Shown piece by piece: positions 48,114-58,269 of a DNA stretch of 64,000 nt. Position 1 is the first letter of the stretch; every line of letters starts with the position of its first letter. The notes below the pieces were generated by a model, which saw only the letters and a list, made by a program, of their open reading frames with translations, was not told the origin of the DNA and ran no database searches. A program made the translations under genes and the position numbers. Where the stretch lies: positions 2,790,001 to 2,854,000 of the forward strand of contig NZ_CP108529.1 of the NCBI RefSeq assembly GCF_036002945.1, given 5' to 3'. Source of the stretch: Streptomyces sp. NBC_01224. GTDB taxonomy: Bacteria > Actinomycetota > Actinomycetes > Streptomycetales > Streptomycetaceae.

Positions 48114-49496
48114 GTGGCCATCTCGGTCTTCGACCTGTTCTCGATCGGCATCGGCCCGTCCAGCTCCCATACGGTCGGCCCGATGCGCGCCGCCCGGATG
48201 TTCGCGCGTCGGCTGAAGAACGACGGCCTCATCGCCCACACCGCCTCCATACGCGCCGAGCTGTACGGCTCGCTCGGTGCGACCGGTCACGGCCACGGAA
48301 CCCCCAAGGCCGTCCTGCTCGGTCTGGAGGGCGAGTCGCCCCGTACCGTCGACGTGGAGTCCGCCGACGACCGGGTGGAGCGGATCCGTACCACCGGCCG
48401 GATCAACCTCCTCGGCATGCACGAGATCGACTTCGACGCCGACGAGCAGCTGATCCTGCACCGCCGCAAGGCGCTTCCGTACCACGCCAACGGCATGACG
48501 ATCTTCGCCTTCGGCCACGAGGGCGCCCCTCTCCTGGAGAAGACCTACTACTCCGTCGGCGGCGGCTTCGTCGTCGACGAGGACGCAGTGGGCGAGGACC
48601 GGATCGTCCTCGACGACACCGTGCTGAAGCACCCCTTCCGCACCGGCGACGAACTGCTGCGGCTCTCGAAGGACACCGGTCTGTCCATCTCCTCGCTGAT
48701 GCTGGAGAACGAGAAGGCCTGGCGCACCGAGGGCGAGATCCGCTCGGGTCTGCTGGACATCTGGCGCGTCATGCAGGCCTGCGTCGCGCGCGGCATGTCC
48801 CGCGAGGGCATCCTGCCCGGCGGCCTCAAGGTCCGCCGCCGCGCCGCGAACACCGCCCGCCAGCTGCGCGCCGAGGGCGACCCGCAGACCCTCGCGATGG
48901 AGTGGATCACCCTCTACGCGATGGCGGTCAACGAGGAGAACGCGGCGGGCGGCCGCGTCGTCACCGCACCCACCAATGGCGCCGCGGGCATCATCCCGGC
49001 CGTGCTGCACTACTACATGAACTTCGCGGCCGGTGGCGCCACCGAGGCGGAGAAGGAGGACAGCGTCGTCCGCTTCCTCCTCGCCGCCGGAGCCATCGGC
49101 ATGCTGTTCAAGGAGAACGCCTCCATCTCCGGCGCCGAGGTCGGCTGCCAGGGCGAGGTCGGCTCCGCCTGCTCCATGGCCGCGGGCGCCCTCGCGGAGG
49201 TCCTCGGCGGCACGCCCGAGCAGGTCGAGAACGCCGCCGAGATCGGCATGGAACACAACCTCGGCCTGACCTGCGACCCGGTCGGCGGTCTCGTCCAGAT
49301 CCCGTGCATCGAGCGCAACGGCATGGCCGCGGTCAAGGCCGTCACGGCGGCGAAGATGGCGCTGCGCGGCGACGGCAGCCACAAGGTCTCCCTCGACAAG
49401 GTCATCAAGACCATGAAGGAGACGGGCGCGGACATGAGCGTGAAGTACAAGGAGACGGCGCGGGGCGGGCTCGCGGTGAACATCATCGAGTGCTGA
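48114..49496 (+). CDS. sdaA: L-serine ammonia-lyase (single-chain)
   Basis: 460 residues from the GTG at 48114 (AGGAG seven bases upstream). It deaminates serine to pyruvate using a 4Fe-4S cluster. [26 protein letters not shown] opens the beta domain. The catalytic part has [35 protein letters not shown] and [20 protein letters not shown], which hold the cluster cysteines. It completes the serine/glycine block. Separated from glyA by a repeat-containing 184-bp gap, so it may have its own promoter. Confidence 0.97.
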   Translation: MAISVFDLFSIGIGPSSSHTVGPMRAARMFARRLKNDGLIAHTASIRAELYGSLGATGHGHGTPKAVLLGLEGESPRTVDVESADDRVERIRTTGRINLLGMHEIDFDADEQLILHRRKALPYHANGMTIFAFGHEGAPLLEKTYYSVGGGFVVDEDAVGEDRIVLDDTVLKHPFRTGDELLRLSKDTGLSISSLMLENEKAWRTEGEIRSGLLDIWRVMQACVARGMSREGILPGGLKVRRRAANTARQLRAEGDPQTLAMEWITLYAMAVNEENAAGGRVVTAPTNGAAGIIPAVLHYYMNFAAGGATEAEKEDSVVRFLLAAGAIGMLFKENASISGAEVGCQGEVGSACSMAAGALAEVLGGTPEQVENAAEIGMEHNLGLTCDPVGGLVQIPCIERNGMAAVKAVTAAKMALRGDGSHKVSLDKVIKTMKETGADMSVKYKETARGGLAVNIIEC

Positions 49497-49620
49497 GAAA
49501 ACCTGGTTGCAACGCCCTGCACGGTCAGGACCAGGAACTGGATCGCCCGTGATCCGGGGCGGGCAGCCTCGCCACCCGGGCCTCGACGTCCGCCTCGGAC
49601 AGGGCCGTCCGCTGCTGAGG

Positions 49621-49647
49621 ACGGTGCGGGCATCGCCCCCGCACCGT
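49621..49647 (+). terminator. hairpin downstream of sdaA
   Basis: Perfect ten-base arms (49621-49630 and 49638-49647, ACGGTGCGGG and its complement) with a seven-base loop, 125 bp past the sdaA stop. No other gene on this strand is near. Confidence 0.6.
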
Positions 49648-49745
49648 GGACGCCCGACCGCGATGGACGCCCTGGCGCCGGGGATCATCACACCTCTGTT
49701 CCCGCCTTCTGCATCAGGGCTCCCGTAGTACCGCCCGCCGCCCGG

Positions 49746-50771
49746 TCAATTCGGCCCGGCAAAGATCGACGTCAGCGGGATCAACGCGGTGCTCCGCCCC
49801 TCCGCATCGAGGATGTGGCCTCCCCGCTTGTACGTCCGGAGGCTGACGAATCGGTCCGCGATCACGATGGACGGGAGCTCGCGGACCAGCGCGGCCTCGA
49901 AAGGTGCGATCTCGGCGGTACTGCGGAACCACATCGTCAGCAGCATGTTCGACGGTCCGGTGATCGCTTCCACGACCCGGCACTTCGGAATTCTGCCGAG
50001 CACCTCGCCGACCCGGTTCACCTCGTCCGGCGCCACCGAAATCATGAACGTGGTCGGGACGATCGGCCCGACAAGGGCGTTCGCGCCTTCACAGCGCAGG
50101 GCGATCCGACCGGAATCGATCATCTTCCCTACGCGGCGCCGGGCAGTGGGTCCAGTCGTTCCGCACCGGTCGGCGAGGTCCGTCCAGGGCTGCCGCCCGT
50201 CGCGCGACAGCTCCTCGAGCAGAAGGCGATCGAGATCGTCGAGCGAGGGGCCCGACCTGCGAGGCGTCCCGACCTGCGGCCGTGTCAGCAGGGCGGACTG
50301 CTGCAGGTCCAACGCCTGCACCCGCCACCGCGACCCCTCCCGATAGGTCGCCAGCATGAACAGCGTTGTCACGGAGACGATCCCGCCGATGGTCTCGATC
50401 CGCTCACTCAGCAGTCGGGCCAGGCCGTCGAGGCTCGGCGCGAAGGCGTCGACCAGAAAGTCCGCCCCGCCCGACGTCGCGGACACCGAGACCACGGCGG
50501 GCTCGGCGATCAGCGCTGCGGCGACATCGCGCTTGGCGTGCGGCCGGCAACTGACCACCAGGAACGCCGCACACCCGTAGCGGACGAATGCCGGGCCCGG
50601 GCCGATCGCAATCCACGCCAGACCGCGCTCGGACAGCGCACTCCACTTTCTGGCCAACGTCTTCGGCGAGTGGCACAGCGCCCCGGCCAGCTCGGCCCAG
50701 TCGGCACGAGGGTTCAGCTGGAGCGCGTCGATGAGCGAGATGTCGAGTTCCGACCCGGGGTGAGTGTTCAT
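49746..50771 (-). CDS. Lrp/AsnC-family regulator with two DNA-binding domains
   Basis: 341 residues from the ATG at 50771 (a TTG ten codons earlier overlaps the operator and is less likely). The order is helix-turn-helix (LDISLIDALQLNPRADWAELAGAL), ligand-binding-like fold, second helix-turn-helix (LDRLLLEELSRDGRQPWTDLADRC) and RAM-like domain (VVEAITGPSNMLLTMWFRS). Tandem Lrp proteins of this kind usually sense an amino acid or related acid. It faces the MFS and M20 genes and very likely controls them. Confidence 0.85.
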   Translation of the reverse strand: MNTHPGSELDISLIDALQLNPRADWAELAGALCHSPKTLARKWSALSERGLAWIAIGPGPAFVRYGCAAFLVVSCRPHAKRDVAAALIAEPAVVSVSATSGGADFLVDAFAPSLDGLARLLSERIETIGGIVSVTTLFMLATYREGSRWRVQALDLQQSALLTRPQVGTPRRSGPSLDDLDRLLLEELSRDGRQPWTDLADRCGTTGPTARRRVGKMIDSGRIALRCEGANALVGPIVPTTFMISVAPDEVNRVGEVLGRIPKCRVVEAITGPSNMLLTMWFRSTAEIAPFEAALVRELPSIVIADRFVSLRTYKRGGHILDAEGRSTALIPLTSIFAGPN

Positions 50772-50780
50772 ATCGGGCAG

Positions 50781-50802
50781 TTTGACGCCCTGTTGTGTCA
50801 AA
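50781..50802. promoter_or_regulatory. operator-like inverted repeat between the Lrp and MFS genes
   Basis: TTTGAC-N10-GTCAAA occupies the start of the divergent intergenic region, ten bases before the regulator's ATG, with a further TTGAC half site at 50813-50817. Suitable as an Lrp site; not tested. Confidence 0.45.
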
Positions 50803-50902
50803 TATGGGCCAGTTGACGATTCGGGTGATGCGCGTCACCCACAGTGTGGAGCGGGCCGCCCACGTACCCAGCTTCCAAACGACATCGAAGTCGAGGTCAA
50901 TG

Positions 50903-52309
50903 ATGCGGACAAAGCCACCACAGCGGGAGCAAGCGGTCGCGCAGCGGCACTCTCCCGTCAAGGTGCTCCTGGGCTCGATGGCCCTCGTCGAGCTGCTGAG
51001 CGGCGTGACCCAGGGCTACCTCACGCCGCTCCTGCCCTCGCTCGGCGGCGCCCTGCACATCACCGACGCGGGACAGACCCGGATCTACCTGTTGTCCCAA
51101 CTCGCCTTCGCCGTGTGGACGCCACTGCTCGCCAAGCTCGGCGACACATACGGCCACCGCCTCTTCCTGCGAGTGTCCATCGCGCTCGTCACCGTCGGAT
51201 CTCTGCTGATGGCAGCCTGGCCGAGCCAGCTCACGATCTCCGTCGGCGTCGTGCTCCAGGCCGCCGTCGTCGGCTTCATGCCACTGCTCATCGGCATCCT
51301 GAGGCACCGGGCGCCGGAACACCGCCGCTCCGGGGTCGGCCTCCTCGTCGGCGCGCTGACTGCCTCGGTGGGCGTCGGCGGCGTCATCTCGGGCACGCTC
51401 AGCGAGCACTCCGCGGCCCTGGGGCTGTGGGTTGCGGTGCCGTTCGCGGTCCTGGCCGTCATCGCGGGCCTGCTGCTCCCGGACGGGGGCCCGCCCACCG
51501 GCGAGCGCCTGCCGCTACGAGCGTTCGCGCTGCTGGCGCTCGGCCTAGTCGGCGTGGTGGCCGCGCTCTCGCTCGGCGGCAGCTGGGGCTGGACCTCGGC
51601 CCGCACGGTCGGCTCACTGGCCGGGGGGCTGCTCGCCCTGGCCGCCTGGATCGCTGTCGAGACGCGGGCGGCGACCCCGCTCGTCAACCTGCGCATGCTG
51701 GTCAACCCACCCGTAGCCATCGTCTCAGGGGTCACGTTCTGCCTGGCGTTCTCCACCATCGGTTTCTTCGGCGCGAACGCCGTCTTCCTGGGCTCCACGC
51801 CCGGCAAGGCCGGGTTCGGGCTGGCCTACGGGCCGCAGGCGATCGCACTGGTCGCGCTCGCGCTCAACGTCTTCGCCCTCGGCAGTTCCCTCTCCACCGC
51901 GGCGCTGCTGCTCAAGTTCGGCGAGCGCCACACGCTCGCGCTCTCCGGCGTCGTCATCGCCGCGTCGTTCCTGAGCCTGTTGGTGTGGCACCACACGGCG
52001 CCGCAGTATCTCGCCGCGATCGCGCTGCTCGGCCTCGGCTTCGGCGGCTACCAAGCCTCGACCCGCGCGCTGTGCGTCGAGTGTGTCCCGGAGAAGGACA
52101 CCGCCATGGCGGCGGGCATCAACGAGCTCGCGCTGTCGTTCGGCGCGGCCATCGGAGCGTCCGTCGTGGGCGCGATCATGTCGGCCCATCAGACCTCGGC
52201 GGGCGTGACCCTGCACGCGTACACCTGGCTGTGGTCCGTATGCGCCGGTGTCGCGGTCGCCGGCGCGGGCTTGGGCCTGTGCTACCGCAAGCGAGAGGAG
52301 TCCCGGTGA
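50903..52309 (+). CDS. MFS transporter
   Basis: 468 residues from the ATG at 50903, chosen because GAGG lies seven bases upstream; longer upstream readings lack a ribosome site. There are twelve to fourteen hydrophobic helices with the MFS loop-2 motif TPLLAKLGDTYGHRLFLRVS. It resembles drug/proton antiporters of the DHA2 type, but the neighbourhood suggests uptake or export of the M20 enzyme's substrate. The stop overlaps the M20 start by four bases. Confidence 0.88.
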   Translation: MRTKPPQREQAVAQRHSPVKVLLGSMALVELLSGVTQGYLTPLLPSLGGALHITDAGQTRIYLLSQLAFAVWTPLLAKLGDTYGHRLFLRVSIALVTVGSLLMAAWPSQLTISVGVVLQAAVVGFMPLLIGILRHRAPEHRRSGVGLLVGALTASVGVGGVISGTLSEHSAALGLWVAVPFAVLAVIAGLLLPDGGPPTGERLPLRAFALLALGLVGVVAALSLGGSWGWTSARTVGSLAGGLLALAAWIAVETRAATPLVNLRMLVNPPVAIVSGVTFCLAFSTIGFFGANAVFLGSTPGKAGFGLAYGPQAIALVALALNVFALGSSLSTAALLLKFGERHTLALSGVVIAASFLSLLVWHHTAPQYLAAIALLGLGFGGYQASTRALCVECVPEKDTAMAAGINELALSFGAAIGASVVGAIMSAHQTSAGVTLHAYTWLWSVCAGVAVAGAGLGLCYRKREESR

Positions 52310-53529
52310 ACACCGAACACACCGGTGTGCCGGCCGACATCGCGGCCGCGATCGCGAATGCAGTCGACCGCTGGTCCGACGGGCTCGTAGAGCTCAGCCA
52401 CAGCCTGCACCGAGAACCGGAACCGGCATTCGCGGAGCATCGGTCCTGCGCCAAGATCGCCGACCTCGTCGCGGCCGCCGGGTTCACCGTCGAGCGGGGC
52501 GTCGGCGGTCTGGACACGGCGTTCACCGCCACGCGCGGAACCGGCGACCTGACGATCGGTTTCTGCGCCGAGTACGACGCCCTGCCCGGGATCGGACACT
52601 CGTGCGGACACAACGTCAACGGCGCCGCCGCAACCGGCGGCGCGCTGGCCCTGGCCGCAGTCGCCGACGAGCTGGGCATCCGCGTCAAACTCATCGGCAC
52701 GCCTGCGGAGGAAGCCGGAGGCGGCAAGGCGATTCTCCTGCGAGCCGGGGTTTTCGACGATGTCGCCGCCGCGATGATGGTTCACGCCGGCGGGCAGGAC
52801 GAGGTCGACGGTTCCTCACTGGCGATGGCCCAGTGGACCGCGGACTACACCGGCCGGCCCTCCCACGCCGCGACCGCGCCGTGGGAGGGCGCGAACGCGC
52901 TCGACGCGATCTCGGTGGCCTACCACGCAGTCGGGCTGTTGCGGCAGCAGCTCGAGCCGGGGCTGGTCGTCTCCTTCATCGTCACCGAGGGCGGGCAGGC
53001 GCCCAACGTCATTCCCGCGCATACGCAAGCGGCGGTGGAGATCCGGGCCGGCTCGGTGACCCGGCTGCGCCGGGCAAAGGCCCGGGTCCGGGCCTGTCTG
53101 GAGGCCGGCGCGCTCGCCACCGGGACGAAGCTGGAAATCACTCCGTGCGGGGAGGAGTTCGCCGATCTGCGGCAGGACGAGTTCATGACCGGCGCGTATG
53201 TCCGGGCGCTCAGGGCCCTGGGACGGATCCCGGTGTCGCGCGCGGGTGAGCACATCGCGTCGACCGACATGGGTAACGTTTCGCAGGTGCTGCCGGCGAT
53301 CCACCCGACCATCGGCTACGAGGTCGGTGCCGCCGCCCACCACACGGCCGAGTTCGCGGAGCACGGAGCGTCGCCCTCCGCCGACTCGGCGGTGCTCGAC
53401 GGGGCTGCGGCGATGGCGCTGGTCGGAGCGGAGCTTGCACGCGATCCCGAGCAGCGGACCCGGCTGCTCGGCGGGGTGAGGGAGCGACTGAGCAGCGCCG
53501 GGTCCGAAACCTTCCTGGGACAGACGTGA
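52306..53529 (+). CDS. M20-family amidohydrolase/peptidase (AbgB-like)
   Basis: 407 residues from the GTG at 52306 (GAGGAG five bases upstream). The metal ligands are in GIGHSCGHNVNGAA and PAEEAGGGKA. The lid domain follows at about 180-300 (GRPSHAATAPWEGANALDAI), and a late GASPSADSA. M20 members of this type cleave acyl-amino acids or p-aminobenzoyl-glutamate-like amides. Coupled to the MFS gene. The pair plus the Lrp regulator looks like a self-contained amide-uptake and hydrolysis module. Confidence 0.88.
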   Translation: MNTEHTGVPADIAAAIANAVDRWSDGLVELSHSLHREPEPAFAEHRSCAKIADLVAAAGFTVERGVGGLDTAFTATRGTGDLTIGFCAEYDALPGIGHSCGHNVNGAAATGGALALAAVADELGIRVKLIGTPAEEAGGGKAILLRAGVFDDVAAAMMVHAGGQDEVDGSSLAMAQWTADYTGRPSHAATAPWEGANALDAISVAYHAVGLLRQQLEPGLVVSFIVTEGGQAPNVIPAHTQAAVEIRAGSVTRLRRAKARVRACLEAGALATGTKLEITPCGEEFADLRQDEFMTGAYVRALRALGRIPVSRAGEHIASTDMGNVSQVLPAIHPTIGYEVGAAAHHTAEFAEHGASPSADSAVLDGAAAMALVGAELARDPEQRTRLLGGVRERLSSAGSETFLGQT

Positions 53530-53629
53530 AAGCCCCTGAAAGGCCCCTGAGGATCCCGCGCGGCCGGGCGACCCACCTGGGTTGTGAGCTGCTGTCGGTT
53601 TGCTGCGTCGAAGTGAGTTTTAGTGAGCG

Positions 53630-53642
53630 TGAGTGAGTCCTG
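53630..53642. repeat. left copy of a 13-bp inverted repeat flanking the TnpB-like gene
   Basis: TGAGTGAGTCCTG here is the exact reverse complement of bases 55359-55371, near the gene's 3' end. The spacing could mark ends of the insertion element, although IS605-type elements usually lack such repeats. Confidence 0.35.
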
Positions 53643-53753
53643 TCGGCGGGTTCGCGGGGCGGGAACGGAAGTTCTGGGGCCGAATGGGTGACCTTGGTGT
53701 CTGCTGCTCGTTGGGCTGGGTGGCAGGTTTCCGGTCTCGTGGGAGGGGGTGTT

Positions 53754-55385
53754 GTGGTGGGTGGTGTGCGGGAGTTGGCGGCGCCCTTCGTGGCGCCCGG
53801 GCCGTGCGGGGTGGCGGTCCGGGACCGTCTGAAGCACCTCACGCCCCAGGACGAGAAAGTCCTGCGCGCGGTCGGTGAGCATCAGGGCCGTCTGGCTTCC
53901 CGTGACCTCAGGACCCGTTGTGCGGATGGTCTGGAGCACAGCAAGGACACCTGGGCGTCGCGCAAGCGGGACCTGACGCCGCTGTCGTCGTCGCGGATCG
54001 CCGGTGCGATCACCAAAGCCACACACGATCAGTGGGCGCTGGCCCGGCGTTGTCAGGCGGCGCACATCCGAAATCTGGAGGCCGGGATCAGGACGCTGCG
54101 GCACCGCCTGTCCCTCCCCATCGGCGCGAGGGGCACCAAGCGGGCAGCCGGTGGCTACCGCTCCAAAGGCGAGTGGTTCCACAAGTCCCGCCGCCTCGCG
54201 GCGCTGGAAGCCCGGCACGATGCCGCGGTCCGTGACCGGCAGGCCGGACGCGTCCGGGTCGTGCGGGGCGGTAGACACCTCCTCAACACCCGCCACCACC
54301 TCACCCAGGCCCGGCTCACCGAAGAGCAGTGGCGAGAACGCTGGGAAGCGGAGCGCTGGTTCATCGCCGCCGACGGCGAGTCCGGCAAGCGGTTCGGGAA
54401 CGAAACCATCCGCGTCACCCCGGACGGCGAGGTCAGCATCAAACTGCCCGCCCCGCTCACCCACCTGGCCAACGCCAAACACGGCCGGTACACCCTCACC
54501 TCGACCGCGGCGTTCGCGCACCGGGGTCAGGAGTTGGCCGACCGCATTGTCGCGAACCGGGCTGTGGCCTACCGAATCCACCTCGACACCGGCCGTGGCC
54601 GCTGGTACCTGACCGCGTCCTGGCAACGCCCCGTCGTCCAGACCATCCCGCTGGAGGCCGCCCGAGCCCGGGGCATGATCGGCGTCGACACCAACGCCGA
54701 CCACTTCGCCGCCTACCACCTCGACCCACACGGCAACCCGATCGGCGACCCGCACCGCTTCCCCTACGACCTGTCCGGCACCACCACGCACCGCGACGCC
54801 CAGATCCGCCACGCACTGACCCGCCTGATCAACTGGGCCAAGCAGGCCGGTGTCGCCGCGATCGGCATCGAAGACCTCGACTTCACCACCGAGAAAACGC
54901 GGGAGAAGCACGGCCGCAAGAAGAGGTTCCGGCAGCTGATCTCCGGTATTCCGACCGGAAAGCTCAAGGCCCGGCTGGTCTCCATGGCGGCCGAACAGGG
55001 CCTGAGCATGGTCGCGGTCGACCCGGCCTACACCTCGCTCTGGGGTGGCCAGCACTGGCAGAAACCGCTGGCCACCCCCAAGCGAAAGATGTCCCGTCAC
55101 GATGCCGCCGGCATCGCGATCGGACGACGCGCCCTCGGACACCGGGTCCGGCGTCGGACGGCACCGCCCCCACACGACCGGAGTGATCGTGCGGGGCATC
55201 GGACCGCCCAGGCCAGGCCAGGCACCCGAGGACGTGACGGAACCCGCCCACCCGCAACGGACCACGCCCCCAGAGACGTGCCGCCGAACGGGACGAGAAA
55301 GCGGGAACCCAGTGCATCCAACACCGTTCGGGATGCGCCCAGTACACATCGGTGGGTCCAGGACTCACTCATGCACACTGGCTAG
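53754..55385 (+). CDS. TnpB-like RuvC nuclease without zinc ribbon
   Basis: 543 residues from the GTG at 53754 (GGAGGGGGT upstream). The RuvC-like triad is Asp312 (GVDTNADHFAAY), Glu373 (IEDLDF) and Asp450 (SRHDAAGIAIGRRAL). Between Glu373 and Asp450 no cysteine occurs, so the zinc ribbon of typical TnpB is missing. The N-terminal part is long and helical. The last 100 residues are Arg/Pro-rich and may not be functional protein; in known elements the guide RNA overlaps this 3' end. No TnpA is present, so this is a lone IS1341-type element, common in Streptomyces. Confidence 0.85.
   Translation: MVGGVRELAAPFVAPGPCGVAVRDRLKHLTPQDEKVLRAVGEHQGRLASRDLRTRCADGLEHSKDTWASRKRDLTPLSSSRIAGAITKATHDQWALARRCQAAHIRNLEAGIRTLRHRLSLPIGARGTKRAAGGYRSKGEWFHKSRRLAALEARHDAAVRDRQAGRVRVVRGGRHLLNTRHHLTQARLTEEQWRERWEAERWFIAADGESGKRFGNETIRVTPDGEVSIKLPAPLTHLANAKHGRYTLTSTAAFAHRGQELADRIVANRAVAYRIHLDTGRGRWYLTASWQRPVVQTIPLEAARARGMIGVDTNADHFAAYHLDPHGNPIGDPHRFPYDLSGTTTHRDAQIRHALTRLINWAKQAGVAAIGIEDLDFTTEKTREKHGRKKRFRQLISGIPTGKLKARLVSMAAEQGLSMVAVDPAYTSLWGGQHWQKPLATPKRKMSRHDAAGIAIGRRALGHRVRRRTAPPPHDRSDRAGHRTAQARPGTRGRDGTRPPATDHAPRDVPPNGTRKREPSASNTVRDAPSTHRWVQDSLMHTG
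55359..55371. repeat. right copy of the 13-bp inverted repeat
   Basis: CAGGACTCACTCA, reverse complement of 53630-53642. It lies inside the last codons of the TnpB-like gene. Confidence 0.35.
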
Positions 55386-55598
55386 GAACGGTTGACTGTG
55401 GGTCACGCATGGTGATGCCACCGTCCTGAGCCAAGGGCGCTTGCCACCGCGGGCCCGCGAGCCCGGCCCCGATGCCCCGACCCCCGGCGGAGGAGAGTGA
55501 GCAGGGATGACCGGCTCATCTCGTACGGTGACCCTCTGGCCAGGGCCGAGCGGGAGCGGCCGGCCCGCACCCCAATGCGTACTGGCGCCGACGCGTGA

Positions 55599-56663
<1,065 letters not shown>

Positions 56664-56711
56664 TCGGACGGCAGAGCATGGCGCGGGGCCGGAGGCGGGA
56701 GTCAGGTCTCC

Positions 56712-56740
56712 GGAGGCCGGACAGCGGGTCTCCGGCCTCC
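56712..56740. terminator. hairpin between the terpene cyclase and PucR-type regulator
   Basis: Arms GGAGGCCGGA (56712-56721) and TCCGGCCTCC (56731-56740) with a nine-base loop, located between two convergent genes. Confidence 0.7.
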
Positions 56741-56783
56741 GCGCCGCCTCCGGTCGTCGACAGGATCTCCGGAGCGCTCGCCC

Positions 56784-58091
56784 CTAGCCCAAGTAGTCTT
56801 CCGTGGGCGCCGGTTCACCATCGGCGCCAAGCAGCGGCAGCGCCCTGAGGGCCAGTGCCCACCCCAGCCGCGCCTCGCCCGACTCCGGAGAACGGCCGGT
56901 GAGTTCGGCGATCCGGCCGATCCGGTTGAGGACCGTGTTGCGGTGGCAGTAGAGGAGCTCGGCGGCACGCGCCGCCGAGCAGCCGTTGTCGAGCCAGACC
57001 CGCAGCGTGCTGAGCAGCGCGTCGCGTTCGGCCGCCGTGTCCAGGACGGCGCCCAGTTGCGTGGTGACGATGCGCTCGGCGATCTCTGGCCGGCCGACCA
57101 GCAGGACCTCCGCCAGCCGGTCGTCGAACGCCGCCGCCTCGCCGCTTCCGGTGGGCAGCGTACGCAGGGCCTGCTCGGCCAGCCGCAGGGCCCGGCCCGC
57201 CTGGGCGAGCCGGTCGAACTCCGGTGATACGCCAGCGGTGGCACCGGTTCGGTGGCGCAGCAGGTCGAGCAGTACGCCGGACTCTCCCGCGGCCAGCCGC
57301 ACGATTCCCGCGTACCGGCCCGATCTCGGCCGCCAGAAGGACCAGATGCCGTGGTCGTCGAGGACGGGCGCCGGGTTGGGCGGCGCGGCCGGGTCCTGGG
57401 CGGCGACGACGATGACGTACCGGTCGTGGACCGGTACTCCGAGCGCGGCGGAAGCTGCCGCGGCGACCGCCGGGTCGTCCCCGCGCCCGTCGAGGAGGGC
57501 CTCGAAGAGGGCGACCCGGCGGGTGTCCTGGCGGCCCTGCATCTCCAGCTGGGTCAACCGGTACGACTCGGCCATCACCAGCGAGTAGCGGTCGATGGTC
57601 TCCCAGACGGCACCCGCCATGTCGAGCTCGGCGTCCGGGTCGCCCGCGACCACGCCCACCGGGTCCTGCCCCCGCCCGGCCCCACCGGCCCGTGTCGCCC
57701 GCAGGTGCTCCGCCATCACCTGCCACATCACCCGGCCGCCGCGCCGGTAGGCCTGCAGCACGGTGTCCAGCGGTACGTTCTGCTCCGCGCGGCGCCGCCC
57801 CGTCTCGCGCGCCGCGTACTCGAAGTCACCCCCGCTGGAGGGCAGTCCGCCGAAGTCCTCCAGCGCCCGCAGCAGATTGTCGCGGCAGATCTCCCACAGA
57901 TCGACCCGGCTGACGGGCGCGCCCGAGGCGTACGTGCCGCTGTGCGCGTGGATGTCGGCGACGACCCGCCGGGTCAGTTCGTCGATCTGCGGCACCAGAG
58001 CGACGGCCAGGGCGCGGCGCAGCTCGCCGTCGGCGCCGCCACTGCCGTGGTCGTCGCTGCGAGGGGTCCGGGCTCCGGGATTGTCCGCCAT
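56784..58091 (-). CDS. PucR/CdaR-type transcriptional regulator
   Basis: 435 residues. A helical N-terminal RsbRD-like region (ELRRALAVALVPQIDELTRRV), a degenerate GGDEF-like middle (TGATAGVSPEFDRLAQAGRALRLAEQALR), and a C-terminal PucR helix-turn-helix (LRVWLDNGCSAARAAELLYCHRNTVLNRIGRIAELTGR). These proteins sense small molecules and control catabolic or secondary genes. It is divergent from the acyl-CoA ligase and esterase genes, the probable targets, and convergent with the terpene cyclase. Confidence 0.9.
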   Translation of the reverse strand: MADNPGARTPRSDDHGSGGADGELRRALAVALVPQIDELTRRVVADIHAHSGTYASGAPVSRVDLWEICRDNLLRALEDFGGLPSSGGDFEYAARETGRRRAEQNVPLDTVLQAYRRGGRVMWQVMAEHLRATRAGGAGRGQDPVGVVAGDPDAELDMAGAVWETIDRYSLVMAESYRLTQLEMQGRQDTRRVALFEALLDGRGDDPAVAAAASAALGVPVHDRYVIVVAAQDPAAPPNPAPVLDDHGIWSFWRPRSGRYAGIVRLAAGESGVLLDLLRHRTGATAGVSPEFDRLAQAGRALRLAEQALRTLPTGSGEAAAFDDRLAEVLLVGRPEIAERIVTTQLGAVLDTAAERDALLSTLRVWLDNGCSAARAAELLYCHRNTVLNRIGRIAELTGRSPESGEARLGWALALRALPLLGADGEPAPTEDYLG

Positions 58092-58269
58092 GCCGGAAGG
58101 TTAGCGCCGCCCTCCCGATAGGCGGATGCCTTGTCGCATGCACCTCTGAGGGGCTGCTGCCCAGGTGGGTGATGCGCATGGTGGGCATCTGCACATTGTG
58201 TGAAGACCGGACGACGGCTGATTCTGAGCAGCAGCAGCCGTGTAAACGCCATGTTTCCTGGAGCGTGTC

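Noticed and set aside
53316..55349. 677-codon open frame on the minus strand
   Set aside because: Antisense to the TnpB-like and M20 genes, which carry clear catalytic motifs.
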